Assembly (NCBI RefSeq): GCF_025717045.1
Contig: NZ_JAOVZN010000006.1
Coordinates: forward strand, 1,009,435-1,073,434
From: Flavobacterium sp. SH_e
Lineage (GTDB): Bacteria > Bacteroidota > Bacteroidia > Flavobacteriales > Flavobacteriaceae
Reading direction: 5' to 3'
Length of the DNA stretch: 64,000 bases
The notes under the pieces are model-generated. The model was given only the letters and a program-made list of their open reading frames with translations. It did no database searches and was not told the origin of the DNA. Made by a program: the position numbers and the translations under genes. How positions within the stretch are numbered: position 1 is the stretch's first letter; each line of letters begins with the position of its first letter. Positions 1 to 9,058 of this stretch are shown here, piece by piece.

Positions 1-200
1 TCATCTCCAGTATAACCACCGACAACATATGCGAAATCTCCAATAACGAAACTTGTTGCGCTAGATCTTGCTGGACCGTCAAAGGCAGATTTCTTAATCC
101 AGTTTCCTACTAAATCATCGTCTTCATCATTACTGCAGCTTAGAAAAAAAAGGCTCGAAAAAAGCGCTGTGAATAAAATTCCTTTTTTTAGATTAATCAT
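1..200 (-). CDS. Kelch-repeat-like lipoprotein, N-terminal part only
   Basis: The gene starts at an ATG at 198-200 and runs off the left edge, so only about 66 residues are visible. They show a lipoprotein signal ending FFLSC (cysteine about residue 21), an acidic linker, and then a segment ending YVVGGYTGD, which is typical of the first blade of a Kelch/galactose-oxidase-type beta-propeller. It follows the barrel gene at 213-1055 by 12 bases on the same strand, so the two are probably co-transcribed. The fold is inferred from one visible blade; the function is unknown. Confidence 0.6.
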   Translation of the reverse strand, partial: MINLKKGILFTALFSSLFFLSCSNDEDDDLVGNWIKKSAFDGPARSSATSFVIGDFAYVVGGYTGD

Positions 201-212
201 AGTTTATTTAAT

Positions 213-1055
213 TTATTGTTTGTATTTGATCCCTATTCCTAAAACGTAACCATTTCCAGTATTATAATCGTATACTTTATGGTCACTGCTGTCTAATAAG
301 TTGTATTTTTTATCAAAATCGTAACCTGCTTTAAAATTTAAAAACCAATTGCCGCTAACGTTTCTTTCGTATTCCAAAGCCGATGTCATTTGTGATAAAA
401 CAGCTTTTTCAGCATTATTATCTGCATTGGTGCTTTCGTCTAGATGATAAAAATTTCCATTAAAACTGTTCGTTAAACTAAATTTGTTTCGAACATTATT
501 TGAATAAGAAATTTTCGAATCTGGAAAACCAATTCTAAAATCGGTTTTGTCATTCATTTTATAACCAAAAGCCACAATCGGTGTAATTTTTGGCGCTCCA
601 AAAATTGATGTTCGCCCAGCTCCAACTATTACGTTTACTTTTGAGCCAATCTGCTGGCTAATCGCTAAACTTCCTAGAACAGTGAGATCTGAAAAATCTA
701 AATTACTCTGAAAGTTTGCCGTTGGAATAATAGAAAACTGCCATTTTGTTTTTTCTGACATTTCATACGAATATTCAAATTTGTTTTGAATCTGGTTGAA
801 TTTATCCTGATCTTCATAAAAGTTGTATGGATTAAATTCGTAATTCACTTTTAAATTTGAATATTCTAATGTGTTCGCTATTTTGCTTTTTGTTCCTAGT
901 TCTTTTTGATAAAAAATAGCAATGTCTGTTTCGTTAAAATTTATTTTATCTGTTGGCTCAGTTTTGAAATTCACATTGGCGCTGAAATTTTCCTGAGCTT
1001 CCAAACCTAAAACTGAAATCAAAAAAAGAGAACAAATTAAAAACCGTACTTTCAT
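213..1055 (-). CDS. Outer-membrane beta-barrel-like protein of unknown function
   Basis: This 280-residue protein has a signal peptide ending LGLEAQ. The rest alternates polar and hydrophobic residues in strand-like stretches and ends in a barrel-like C-terminus (YVLGIGIKYKQ). It looks like a small outer-membrane beta-barrel of the kind grouped in Bacteroidota domain-of-unknown-function families; DUF6268 is possible but not verified. It precedes the Kelch lipoprotein gene on the same strand and is divergent from the DUF4270 gene. A CAAAATTA at 1073-1080 reads TAATTTTG on the coding strand and may be its -7 box. Confidence 0.6.
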   Translation of the reverse strand: MKVRFLICSLFLISVLGLEAQENFSANVNFKTEPTDKINFNETDIAIFYQKELGTKSKIANTLEYSNLKVNYEFNPYNFYEDQDKFNQIQNKFEYSYEMSEKTKWQFSIIPTANFQSNLDFSDLTVLGSLAISQQIGSKVNVIVGAGRTSIFGAPKITPIVAFGYKMNDKTDFRIGFPDSKISYSNNVRNKFSLTNSFNGNFYHLDESTNADNNAEKAVLSQMTSALEYERNVSGNWFLNFKAGYDFDKKYNLLDSSDHKVYDYNTGNGYVLGIGIKYKQ

Positions 1056-1072
1056 TATTTATTTTATTGGCT

Positions 1073-1080
1073 CAAAATTA
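1073..1080 (-). promoter_or_regulatory. Candidate -7 box (TAATTTTG) for the 213-1055 gene
   Basis: The element matches the Bacteroidota TAnnTTTG consensus and lies 18 bases upstream of the ATG. No TTTG -33 partner is visible. Confidence 0.35.
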
Positions 1081-1263
1081 GGTGGATGGCCCTCTTAAAA
1101 AAAAGAAGATATATATATGACCTGTTTTGATAGACAAAACCGTCCTTTTTAAGGTCGAATTAAAATTTGAGAATAGAATTGATATTGTAGATGGATTTGT
1201 GCAGTCTGTAGCTTAAAAAAGCTTGGTAGTATATGTTATAGTGTATCGCCAGAGTGAGCAATT

Positions 1264-1271
1264 TATATTTG
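1264..1271 (+). promoter_or_regulatory. Candidate -7 box (TATATTTG) for the DUF4270 gene
   Basis: TATATTTG fits TAnnTTTG and lies 15 bases before the ATG at 1287, which implies a short leader of about ten bases. No good -33 element was found at the usual spacing. Confidence 0.4.
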
Positions 1272-1286
1272 CGCAAAAATTAGATT

Positions 1287-2615
1287 ATGCGCAAGTTTAT
1301 ATTGATACTGCTTTTTGTAATGAGCTTATTTTCATGTGGGACAGATACAGACACGGGTGAATTTACAGTTGGATCAGATTATTTGGCTTTGAGTAATAAA
1401 GTGGTCTTAATTGATACCGTTACGGTCGATATGTCAACTATAAATTTTGACTCGCTGGCGACTTCAAATAGAAGTAGAATTTTAATTGGAAATTACGATG
1501 ATCCTATTTTTGGAAAAGTAAAATCTGATAGCTATTTCCAGCTTTCTACGAGTACTTATGCTTTAACAAGTGTGGGATCAGATACAGAATCTGTGAACTA
1601 TGTTTTCGATTCTATTTCTATGATTCTTAAATACGATCGTTATTATTATGGAGACACCACAAGGGTACAGACATTTAATATTCATAGATTAACTCAAAGG
1701 GTTAAGCCAAATTCTGAAGATGATAATTTCTACAATAATTCAACTTTGAGTTATAGCTCAGAAAGCCTTGGAACAATTTCATACAAGCCAAGACCATTAC
1801 AGAAAGATTCTATAAATATCCAAATGAGTAAGGAGTTTGGAGAGGCACTTTTCCTGAAAATCAAAAAAAGAGAAATTACAGACTATGATAGTTTTACAGA
1901 ATATTTAAAAGGATTAGTGCTTGTACCTGATACCGGAAATTCTTCAAGCGCTATTGGTTTTAGTGTTTCAACAAGTAAAGTGCGATTGTACTATTCAAAA
2001 TACCAGGCAGATGATGAAGCGGATTCTTATATACTCGATTTTCAGATTCTAGATGCCACAAAACAGTTTAATTCTATATCGTCAGATAAAACGGGTACAA
2101 TTCTTCAAAATCTCCCCATTTCGACCAGTAAATTATCCAGTACATTAACAAACAATCAAGGATACATTCAGTCTGGAACTGGAGTAGCTTGTCGGGTTGA
2201 TTTTCCAAATATAAAGCAGTTTAAAAATATTTCGACTAATGGAGCTATTGTCGATGCAGAATTGATTTTGAAACCCGTCAATAATTCTTATTCAGAAAAA
2301 TATCCTTTAGCAGATTCTCTCACTGTTTATGTTGGAGATAATTTGAATCGAATAAGCGGTTCGCTGGTAAATTCAGCTGGTACTGCGGTTTATGGTAAAT
2401 TGAGTCAAAAGAGCGACGAGTTTAATGAAAATGTCGGCTATTCTGTTTCCATTGGAGCTTTTCTGCAGAAAGAAATGCTAAAGGCATCCGATTCGAGGTC
2501 ATCACTTATTTTAACCTTGCCAGGAATTGCACAGTCTGTTAACCGATTAGTTTTGGGTGACCAAAAGCATTTGAACAATAAAATTCAGCTGAAAATTTAT
2601 TACATCTCTTATTAA
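1287..2615 (+). CDS. DUF4270-family lipoprotein
   Basis: The 442-residue protein has a lipoprotein signal with lipobox LFSC (cysteine near residue 17). It then has the N-terminal pattern of the DUF4270 family: a segment with 'LIDTVTVDMSTI' followed by 'ILIGNYDDPIFGKV'. The family is common in Flavobacteriia and its function is unknown; a surface or periplasmic lipoprotein is likely. Its stop overlaps the ATG of the next gene by one base (TAATG), so the two are translationally coupled. The divergent minus-strand pair (barrel and Kelch lipoprotein) suggests one envelope locus. Confidence 0.8.
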   Translation: MRKFILILLFVMSLFSCGTDTDTGEFTVGSDYLALSNKVVLIDTVTVDMSTINFDSLATSNRSRILIGNYDDPIFGKVKSDSYFQLSTSTYALTSVGSDTESVNYVFDSISMILKYDRYYYGDTTRVQTFNIHRLTQRVKPNSEDDNFYNNSTLSYSSESLGTISYKPRPLQKDSINIQMSKEFGEALFLKIKKREITDYDSFTEYLKGLVLVPDTGNSSSAIGFSVSTSKVRLYYSKYQADDEADSYILDFQILDATKQFNSISSDKTGTILQNLPISTSKLSSTLTNNQGYIQSGTGVACRVDFPNIKQFKNISTNGAIVDAELILKPVNNSYSEKYPLADSLTVYVGDNLNRISGSLVNSAGTAVYGKLSQKSDEFNENVGYSVSIGAFLQKEMLKASDSRSSLILTLPGIAQSVNRLVLGDQKHLNNKIQLKIYYISY

Positions 2616-3850
2616 TGAAAAATAAAATTGTTTTATGGAGTTGCTTCCTATTAATGTCGTTGACTTCATTTTCGCAAAGTATTTCTAGTTCGCCATATTC
2701 ATTATATGGCGTCGGAAGTTTATATGATTCAGATTTTGGTTATCTGCCTTCAATTGGTTCATCAGGAATTGCTTTGCCATCAGATACTTTTATCAATAAT
2801 TTGAACCCGGCATCGCTTGGGTTTATGTATCAAAATCACTTTCTTTTTGATATTGGAGGGAAAGCCATTTCTACGACTTATCAAAGTAGTTCTCGAACAG
2901 AAAAACGAAATAATTTTCAGTTTTCTCATTTGGCTTTTGCATTTCCAGTAACTAAAAATTCAGGTTTTAGTTTATCGCTTCGTCCATATTCTAGTTCTGT
3001 TTTTAAAATTTCGAATTTAAAACTGCCTATTGCAGATAGCCAGGAATATTATTATGTAAGTGCAGAAGGATCAGGCGGATTAAACAATTTAGATTTCTCA
3101 TACGGATATAAATTCGGAAAAAAATTGACGCTTGGAGCAACTGCAACAGTGCTTTTTGGAAATACCGTTGATGATCGTGCTTTTCTGGTTTCAAACGCAA
3201 TTACAACCATAAGTAAAACAACAGATTACAGTGGAGTCCGTGCAACATTAGGAGCGCAATTTAAAGTAGATTCGACTTTTACAGTAGGAACAACATTAAA
3301 AGTTCCAGCAAAAATAAATGCATCAAAAGTACAGTCTGTAACGAGTATTGCAGACGAAGTTCAATCGTCTATTGAAACAGACGTAGCTTCAGACGTTGAT
3401 GATTATTACATGCCTCTCGAAATAGGTTTTGGAGCTAGTAAACGCTTTAAAAATAATCTAAATGTGACTTTAGATTACGAAAAGAGTTTTTGGGGAAATA
3501 CAAACCAGTCTGAACTTTATGGAGAATTTGTAAATCAAGACCGGTTTGCTCTTGGATTTACCTATAGTTCAAAAAAGAACGCACGAAAATATTGGGATAG
3601 AATAGGGTATGCTGCAGGAATAAATTATGATACAGGTTATCTTGAAGTAGATAGTCACCGTGTCAATAATGCCTCAATCTCAATCGGACTTAATTTGCCA
3701 ATTGAAAATACATTTTCATCTCTTAATGTTTCCTATTCTTATGGACAGAAAGGTAGAATTGCAAATGATTTAATAAAGGAAAATTACCATAAAATATCGC
3801 TCAATTTATCGTTGGACGGAATTTGGTTCGTCAAGCGAAAAATTGAATAA
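2615..3850 (+). CDS. Putative outer-membrane barrel protein coupled to DUF4270
   Basis: This 411-residue protein has a signal peptide ending LTSFSQ. The motif SSPYSLYGVGSL follows, and an 'NNLNPASLGFM' segment resembles the N-terminal region of FadL/PorV-like barrels ('NPA'). Alternating beta-strand patterns run to the end. It starts one base inside the DUF4270 stop codon. A 14- to 16-stranded outer-membrane barrel with a lipoprotein partner is a reasonable inference; the transported substrate is unknown. The gene ends at a hairpin that overlaps the end of the convergent murI gene. Confidence 0.7.
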   Translation: MKNKIVLWSCFLLMSLTSFSQSISSSPYSLYGVGSLYDSDFGYLPSIGSSGIALPSDTFINNLNPASLGFMYQNHFLFDIGGKAISTTYQSSSRTEKRNNFQFSHLAFAFPVTKNSGFSLSLRPYSSSVFKISNLKLPIADSQEYYYVSAEGSGGLNNLDFSYGYKFGKKLTLGATATVLFGNTVDDRAFLVSNAITTISKTTDYSGVRATLGAQFKVDSTFTVGTTLKVPAKINASKVQSVTSIADEVQSSIETDVASDVDDYYMPLEIGFGASKRFKNNLNVTLDYEKSFWGNTNQSELYGEFVNQDRFALGFTYSSKKNARKYWDRIGYAAGINYDTGYLEVDSHRVNNASISIGLNLPIENTFSSLNVSYSYGQKGRIANDLIKENYHKISLNLSLDGIWFVKRKIE

Positions 3851-3869
3851 GACTCTAAAAGTCTTTTTT
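3849..3869 (+). terminator. Rho-independent terminator after the barrel gene
   Basis: AAGACT, loop CTAAA, AGTCTT and a T-run. The hairpin contains the murI stop codon (3855-3857, minus strand), so the convergent genes share these bases. Confidence 0.65.
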
Positions 3870-4631
3870 GATTACTGGATATTTGTATTCTAAAATGGAC
3901 TCTAATACTTTAGGGTCAGAGTTAACATAAAATACAGGATCATTATCTGTATTTTCAGAAAAACCGACCTTATCTCGAAGCAGATTTTTAGTCTGACGAG
4001 CAACAGCTTCTCCTGAATCAATTATTTTAATATGATCTGGGAGAATTTTTTGTATTTGAGGAATTAGATAAGGATAATGGCTGCATCCTAAAACCAAATA
4101 ATCAATATTAGCTTCGATCATTGGCTGAAGGTAAGATTCTAATAATTGTGTCATTTCTGGTGAATACAAATTACCATCTTCGATAAGCTGTACAAGTCCG
4201 TAGCCTACCTGCTCAATGATTTTTGTATTTTGGAACATTTCGGCAGTTTTATTAAACAGCTCACTATTTAGGGTTCCTTTTGTTGCAAGAATTCCAATTA
4301 CTTGTGTTTGAGAATTATTTGCTGCAGGTTTAATAGCAGGCTCAATTCCAACAAACGGAACATCGTAATCTGCACGAAGCTCTAATATTGCATTTGTCGT
4401 CGCAGTATTGCAGGCAACAACAATTAATTTGCAATTATTCTCTAGTAAAAACTCTACATTTTTTTTGCTTAAAGCAACAATCTCTTCTTTAGTTTTTTGA
4501 CCATAGGGTGCATTTTTGCTGTCAGCAAGATAAATGGTTTTTTCGTTTGGAAGAAGATCGTGAATGGCGCTCCAAATTGAAGTTCCGCCAATGCCAGAAT
4601 CAAAAACGCCTATAGGATTATTGTTTGTCAT
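3855..4631 (-). CDS. murI: Glutamate racemase
   Basis: MurI interconverts L- and D-glutamate and supplies D-Glu for peptidoglycan in the cytoplasm. The 258-residue length is typical. The N-terminus GVFDSGIGGTS holds the conserved Asp-Ser pair (D11, S12). The two catalytic cysteines are visible in VVACNTATTN (C74) and LGCSHYPYL (C183). It lies downstream of the ompH genes on the same strand, but a strong terminator at 4723-4760 separates it from them. A TAAATTTG box (4636-4643 on the complement) lies only four bases before the ATG, so the mRNA may be leaderless or nearly so. Confidence 0.95.
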   Translation of the reverse strand: MTNNNPIGVFDSGIGGTSIWSAIHDLLPNEKTIYLADSKNAPYGQKTKEEIVALSKKNVEFLLENNCKLIVVACNTATTNAILELRADYDVPFVGIEPAIKPAANNSQTQVIGILATKGTLNSELFNKTAEMFQNTKIIEQVGYGLVQLIEDGNLYSPEMTQLLESYLQPMIEANIDYLVLGCSHYPYLIPQIQKILPDHIKIIDSGEAVARQTKNLLRDKVGFSENTDNDPVFYVNSDPKVLESILEYKYPVIKKDF

Positions 4632-4635
4632 AAAG

Positions 4636-4643
4636 CAAATTTA
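4636..4643 (-). promoter_or_regulatory. Candidate -7 box (TAAATTTG) for murI
   Basis: The element matches TAnnTTTG and is four bases from the murI ATG, so transcription would start at about the A of the start codon. No TTTG -33 is seen at the normal distance, so this is tentative. Confidence 0.35.
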
Positions 4644-4722
4644 GTATTTTTTGAGTATAAATTGTTACTCTAAGTTAAGTCAAATCTAGAAAAAATACCA
4701 GCGATTAATTTTAATTTTTTGT

Positions 4723-4760
4723 AAAAAAAAACTGCTCAAATTGTATAAATTGAGCAGTTT
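4723..4760 (-). terminator. Terminator of the porG-uppS-bamA-ompH-ompH operon
   Basis: A perfect 11-bp stem (4729-4739 with 4750-4760; arm AAACTGCTCAA) has a 10-base loop and is followed on the minus strand by eight U residues. It lies 20 bases after the second ompH stop codon. Confidence 0.85.
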
Positions 4761-4780
4761 AATTATAGAGATTTAATTTC

Positions 4781-5284
4781 TTAGAATCCTAAATCTTTTT
4801 TAACGTCAGCAGTGATGTTTGGACCATCAGCTAATAATAAAGTAGAACCATCTAAGATGTATTGGAAACCTTTAGCTTTTCCAACTTTTTGGATAGAAGT
4901 TCTAACTTTTTCCATTAAAGGTTTTACGATATCAGTTTCTTTTTGTTGTAATTCTTTTTGAGCATTGTCTCTGTAGTCAACAATTCTTTTTTGCATATCT
5001 TGAACTTCTTTAGAACGCTCACCATTTACTGCATCAGTTACTGTTGCTGCTTCAGCTTCATACTTTTTGATTTTTACTTGATATTCATCAACCATTTTTT
5101 TGTATTCAGCATCATATGTACCACTTAATTTTTGCAGTTGATTTTGAGCATCTAGCATAGCAGGCATTTTCGACATGATCTCGCTTACATCAACATGGGC
5201 TACCTTCGCTTGCGCGTTCATTGTGTTACTTGCTCCTAAAATAAGAATTGCAGCAATTAGTAAAGTTTTGATTTGTTTCATCAT
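4781..5284 (-). CDS. OmpH/Skp-family periplasmic chaperone, short paralogue
   Basis: Skp-family chaperones hold unfolded outer-membrane proteins in the periplasm on their way to the BAM complex. This 167-residue protein has a signal peptide ending NTMNAQA, then the family start 'KVAHVDVSEIMSKMP'. A long charged, Gln-rich coiled coil spans about residues 40-120, and the C-terminus has the Skp-type 'VGKAKGFQYILDGS' segment. It is the last gene of the operon, 14 bases after its longer paralogue and just before the terminator. Confidence 0.9.
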   Translation of the reverse strand: MMKQIKTLLIAAILILGASNTMNAQAKVAHVDVSEIMSKMPAMLDAQNQLQKLSGTYDAEYKKMVDEYQVKIKKYEAEAATVTDAVNGERSKEVQDMQKRIVDYRDNAQKELQQKETDIVKPLMEKVRTSIQKVGKAKGFQYILDGSTLLLADGPNITADVKKDLGF

Positions 5285-5298
5285 TTTTAAAATATTAA

Positions 5299-6336
5299 TT
5301 AATTATTGGTCGTATTTGTTTTTTGCGTTTCGGCCTCTTTTGCTTTTTTAGCCGCTTCTCTTTCTTCTAAAATTTTCTTTCTTTTTTCTTCCAATTCTTT
5401 TTTACGTTGTTCGTAAAGTAATTGTCTTTCCTCAGCTTTTGTCATCGTAGGCTGCTCAGCGGCTGGTGTTTCTCCAGTAGCAGCAGGTGTTGCAGTTTTA
5501 GCAGTAGAGCTTGTTTTTGCAGCATCTGTTGTTGTTGCTGGTGTTTCTGTCGCTGTTTTAGCTGTTCCAGAAACCGTGCCATTTTTTTTAGCTTCTCTTT
5601 CAGCAGCTAAAGCATTTCTTCTGTCTTCGTATTCTTTTTTCTTGGCTTCCTGTTCTAATTTTCTATCTTGAATTAGTTTCTCTCTAGCCGCCTTTTTTTC
5701 ATCAAGTGCTTTTTGGCGTTCAGCCATAGCTGGATTTTCGTCAATTGCATTTTCAAGATTCTCTTTCGCTTCTTGTTCTTTTAATTGCTTTTTCGTCAGC
5801 TGTTCACGTTTCTCTGTACGATTTAAAACCCTTAAAACCTGATCGCTGATGTCAAATCTTTTGTTACTGAAAAGCATTGTAAGATCTGATGATTTGTCAA
5901 AAATAAAATCATAATTCTTTGCTTCTGCAATATCCTGGACAGCAGTAAAAACCTGATCTTGGATTGGTTTTGCTAATGCTGCTTTCTGCCTCATTAAATT
6001 ACCATCAGACCCAAATTGTTTCTGCTGATAATCCATCATTTCTTGCTCCAGAAACTTAATTTCAGTTTCTCTCTCTTCAATTAATTCCTTAGTAAGTAAA
6101 GCTTTTTCTGTTTTTAAACTTTCTTTAAGGTTATTTATATTTAATTTTTTAGCCTCAACTTCTTGTTTCCACTTTTGAGCTTTTTGCTCTAATTGTGATT
6201 TGGCTTCTTTATAATCGGAAACATTTTCTAAAATATATTCCATGTCGATGTAGCCAATTCTAGTCGTCTTTCCTTGTGCCTGACTTGTATTTGCTACAAT
6301 CAAGGCTAAAAATATAAATAAAAATTGTTTTCTCAT
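5299..6336 (-). CDS. OmpH/Skp-family chaperone with extended charged tail
   Basis: This 345-residue protein has a signal peptide ending TSQAQ and an Skp-like core ('IGYIDMEYILENV', coiled coil, then 'AEAKNYDFIFDKSS') over residues 22 to about 165. A C-terminal extension of about 170 residues follows: Lys/Glu/Arg-rich helices around an Ala/Thr-rich linker near residues 255-290. Classical Skp is about 160 residues, so the tail roughly doubles the protein. Together with the short paralogue it sits directly after bamA, which fits a role in delivering barrel proteins. What the tail binds is unknown. Confidence 0.88.
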   Translation of the reverse strand: MRKQFLFIFLALIVANTSQAQGKTTRIGYIDMEYILENVSDYKEAKSQLEQKAQKWKQEVEAKKLNINNLKESLKTEKALLTKELIEERETEIKFLEQEMMDYQQKQFGSDGNLMRQKAALAKPIQDQVFTAVQDIAEAKNYDFIFDKSSDLTMLFSNKRFDISDQVLRVLNRTEKREQLTKKQLKEQEAKENLENAIDENPAMAERQKALDEKKAAREKLIQDRKLEQEAKKKEYEDRRNALAAEREAKKNGTVSGTAKTATETPATTTDAAKTSSTAKTATPAATGETPAAEQPTMTKAEERQLLYEQRKKELEEKRKKILEEREAAKKAKEAETQKTNTTNN

Positions 6337-6378
6337 AACATAACTTTATTTGATGATTTTTAACCAAACGTTATTTCT

Positions 6379-9051
6379 TTAAAATTGTTGTCCAATAATA
6401 AAGTGTGTTTCCCAGCCATTAGCTTTTGTTTGTCCAGGAAGAGCGTCAAATCCGTAACCAAAGTCAATACCTAATAATCCAAATGCAGGCATGAATACAC
6501 GTAAACCAGCACCAGCAGAACGACTTAAGTCAAACGGGTTGTAATCTTTGAAAGTTGGATACGATGAACCAGCTTCTAAGAACGTCAATGCATAAATCGA
6601 AGCAGATGCTTTCAATGTAATTGGATAACGCAATTCCATTGAGAATTTGTTATAAATTGTAGCTCCAATCGCATCACCAGCAGAGTTTACTGGAGTTAAA
6701 GAGTTGTTTGGGTAACCTCTCAACTGAATGGTCTCTCTACCATCCATAGAGTAGTTGGCCATACCATCTCCTCCTAAGTAAAAACGCTCAAACGGAATTA
6801 CACCTCTTTCTTGGTTATAAGCTCCTAAGAAACCAAATTCTGTAAGTGTTCTTAATACTAATTTTCCATAAACCTTAGTATACCAATCTCCTTTGAATTT
6901 AACTTTATAGTACTCTAACCAATTATATTTTTTCTGATCGACTTTCGCTACATCTGTATCTGCACTTCCATAATCAGAACCAACACTTACATAACCAGTT
7001 GTTCCGTTTACTGTCTCTGTTTTAACATAATCACCATTGTTAAGTGGTTTTCCGTCTACACCACTTCCTGATGTTCCAGTATATTGTGTTTTGTATTCTT
7101 TTTGATTTTTTAAATCACCATAATCAATTCCATTAAACAATGAATAAGGTGGTGTAACTTTTGCAGAAATACTAAACTCAGAACCGTAAGTTGGGAATAT
7201 CGGGTTTACCCCTTTATTGCTTCTTGAAAGTCCGATAGTATAAGCTAAGTTTCTTGATGCACCATTACCAAAGGTAAATAAACCTGTATTGTAATTGTTC
7301 AAATCATAGTGCTGATAACTTACAGATTGTGATAACACAAAATAATCATCTGGCACAGTTAATCTTTTTGCTAAACCAACTTGGACTGTAAAAATATTAA
7401 AACTTTTGCTTCTATCAACAGTTCTAGTGATGTAATTGTTAAGAAATTGCTTACTGTATGAAATAGATGAACTAAATTGTACTGGTTTTTTTCCTCCAAA
7501 CCAAGGTTCTGAGAAAGATAAACTATACGTTTGGAAGTATGTACTTCCTTGTAAACGAAGTGCAACTTTTTGTCCATCTCCCATTGGTAAAGGCTTGTAA
7601 GCTTCTTTATCAAATAATTTTCGAGCAGAGAAGTTATTAAATGAAAGCCCTAAAGTTCCAATGAAACCTCCACCACCGTAACCTCCTTGAAGTTCGACCT
7701 GGCTCGATCCTTTTTCTACAACATTATATTCAATATCAACTGTTCCAGCACCAGCATCTACGTTCTTAAATTTAGGATCAATTGCCTCAGGGTCGAAGAA
7801 ACCTAATTGTCCAATCTCACGAATGGTTCTAACTAATTGTTCTTTACTGTATTTCTCTCCTGGTTTAGTTCTTAACTCACGATAGATAACGTGGTCATTT
7901 GTCTTGTCGTTTCCAACAACAGTAATTTTATTAAAATAAGCAATTGGACCTTCTGTAACTCTAATCTCAAAATCGATTGTATCGTTTACTGTTTTTACCT
8001 CTACAGCGTTAATATTCGAGAATAAATAACCGTTGTTTTGGTATAAATTGGTAATGTCCTCTGCGTCTGGTTTTGTTTTATCAGCGATTCTTTTTTCTAA
8101 TAAAACGCCATTATAAGTTTCTCCTTTTTTAATGCCTAAATAACGGCTTAAAAGTTGGTCTGAATAAACTGTATTACCTAAGAATTTAATGTTTCCAAAG
8201 TAGTATTTATTTCCTTCTTCTACATTAATCTTAATAGCAAGAGTATTTTTTTGTTTGTTGTATTTTACTGAATCATAGATGATTCTCGCATCGCGATATC
8301 CTTTTTCTTTGTAGGCTGCGATTACTTTTTCTAAGTCAGTTTTGTATTTTTCTGGGATAAATTTAGACGCTTTAAAAACTCTGATAAAGTTTTTCTGCTT
8401 TGTGTCTTTCATTGCAGCACGCAATTGATTTCCTGTAAGTTGTTTGTTTCCAATGAAATCAATGTTGCTGATTTTTACTTTATCTCCCTTGTCTATCCTG
8501 ACAAGCATATTAACTTGGTGACCGTTAATCGTGTCTGGAGTATTTGTTATAGTAACTTTTGTGTTATAAAAACCTTCTTTTTTGTATTTGTTTTCAATAT
8601 AATTTTTCGTTGTCGTAATTAAGTTTTCATTGACAATCTTGTTCTTTGTCAGGTTATTATCTTTAATTAAACCTTCGACTTTGCTCTTTTTAACTCCAAC
8701 AAATTTAACTTCGTTTAATTTAGGAAGTTCAACGATATCAAGATCTAAATAAATGCTATCATTTTCTATTTTGTTTACATAGAAAGCGATCTCATCAAAA
8801 AGACCTAGTTTACCTAATTTTTTAATTGCGCTACTGATTTCTTCTCCAGGAACAGTGATTTCCTGTCCTTTTTGAAGGCCTGAAAAGGTTACAACAGTCT
8901 GTTCATTGAAGCTTATTTTACCAACAACAGAAACTTTGGCTAGAATATATTTTTTCCCTTGATCAAAAGGAACTCTTTCTTGTGCTTTAATTTGTGAAAA
9001 ACTACCCAAAAGTAATAGGGTAAAGACTATTTGTATTTTTTTTTGCAACAC
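6379..9051 (-). CDS. bamA: Outer membrane assembly factor BamA
   Basis: BamA folds and inserts beta-barrel proteins into the outer membrane. It has an N-terminal signal peptide (QIVFTLLLLGSFSQIKAQ), POTRA repeats over roughly residues 25-430, then a 16-stranded Omp85 barrel ('GQKVALRLQGSTYF', 'GMANYSMDGRETIQLRGYPN') ending in the assembly signal HFIIGQQF. The open frame runs upstream to 9162 inside uppS, but a signal peptide begins properly only at the tandem GTG-TTG codons at 9046-9051, seven bases after the uppS stop. I therefore start at the GTG; the TTG at 9048 is equally possible. A non-ATG start coupled to uppS would limit its translation. Confidence 0.93.
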   Translation of the reverse strand: MLQKKIQIVFTLLLLGSFSQIKAQERVPFDQGKKYILAKVSVVGKISFNEQTVVTFSGLQKGQEITVPGEEISSAIKKLGKLGLFDEIAFYVNKIENDSIYLDLDIVELPKLNEVKFVGVKKSKVEGLIKDNNLTKNKIVNENLITTTKNYIENKYKKEGFYNTKVTITNTPDTINGHQVNMLVRIDKGDKVKISNIDFIGNKQLTGNQLRAAMKDTKQKNFIRVFKASKFIPEKYKTDLEKVIAAYKEKGYRDARIIYDSVKYNKQKNTLAIKINVEEGNKYYFGNIKFLGNTVYSDQLLSRYLGIKKGETYNGVLLEKRIADKTKPDAEDITNLYQNNGYLFSNINAVEVKTVNDTIDFEIRVTEGPIAYFNKITVVGNDKTNDHVIYRELRTKPGEKYSKEQLVRTIREIGQLGFFDPEAIDPKFKNVDAGAGTVDIEYNVVEKGSSQVELQGGYGGGGFIGTLGLSFNNFSARKLFDKEAYKPLPMGDGQKVALRLQGSTYFQTYSLSFSEPWFGGKKPVQFSSSISYSKQFLNNYITRTVDRSKSFNIFTVQVGLAKRLTVPDDYFVLSQSVSYQHYDLNNYNTGLFTFGNGASRNLAYTIGLSRSNKGVNPIFPTYGSEFSISAKVTPPYSLFNGIDYGDLKNQKEYKTQYTGTSGSGVDGKPLNNGDYVKTETVNGTTGYVSVGSDYGSADTDVAKVDQKKYNWLEYYKVKFKGDWYTKVYGKLVLRTLTEFGFLGAYNQERGVIPFERFYLGGDGMANYSMDGRETIQLRGYPNNSLTPVNSAGDAIGATIYNKFSMELRYPITLKASASIYALTFLEAGSSYPTFKDYNPFDLSRSAGAGLRVFMPAFGLLGIDFGYGFDALPGQTKANGWETHFIIGQQF

Positions 9052-9058
9052 TAAAAAA

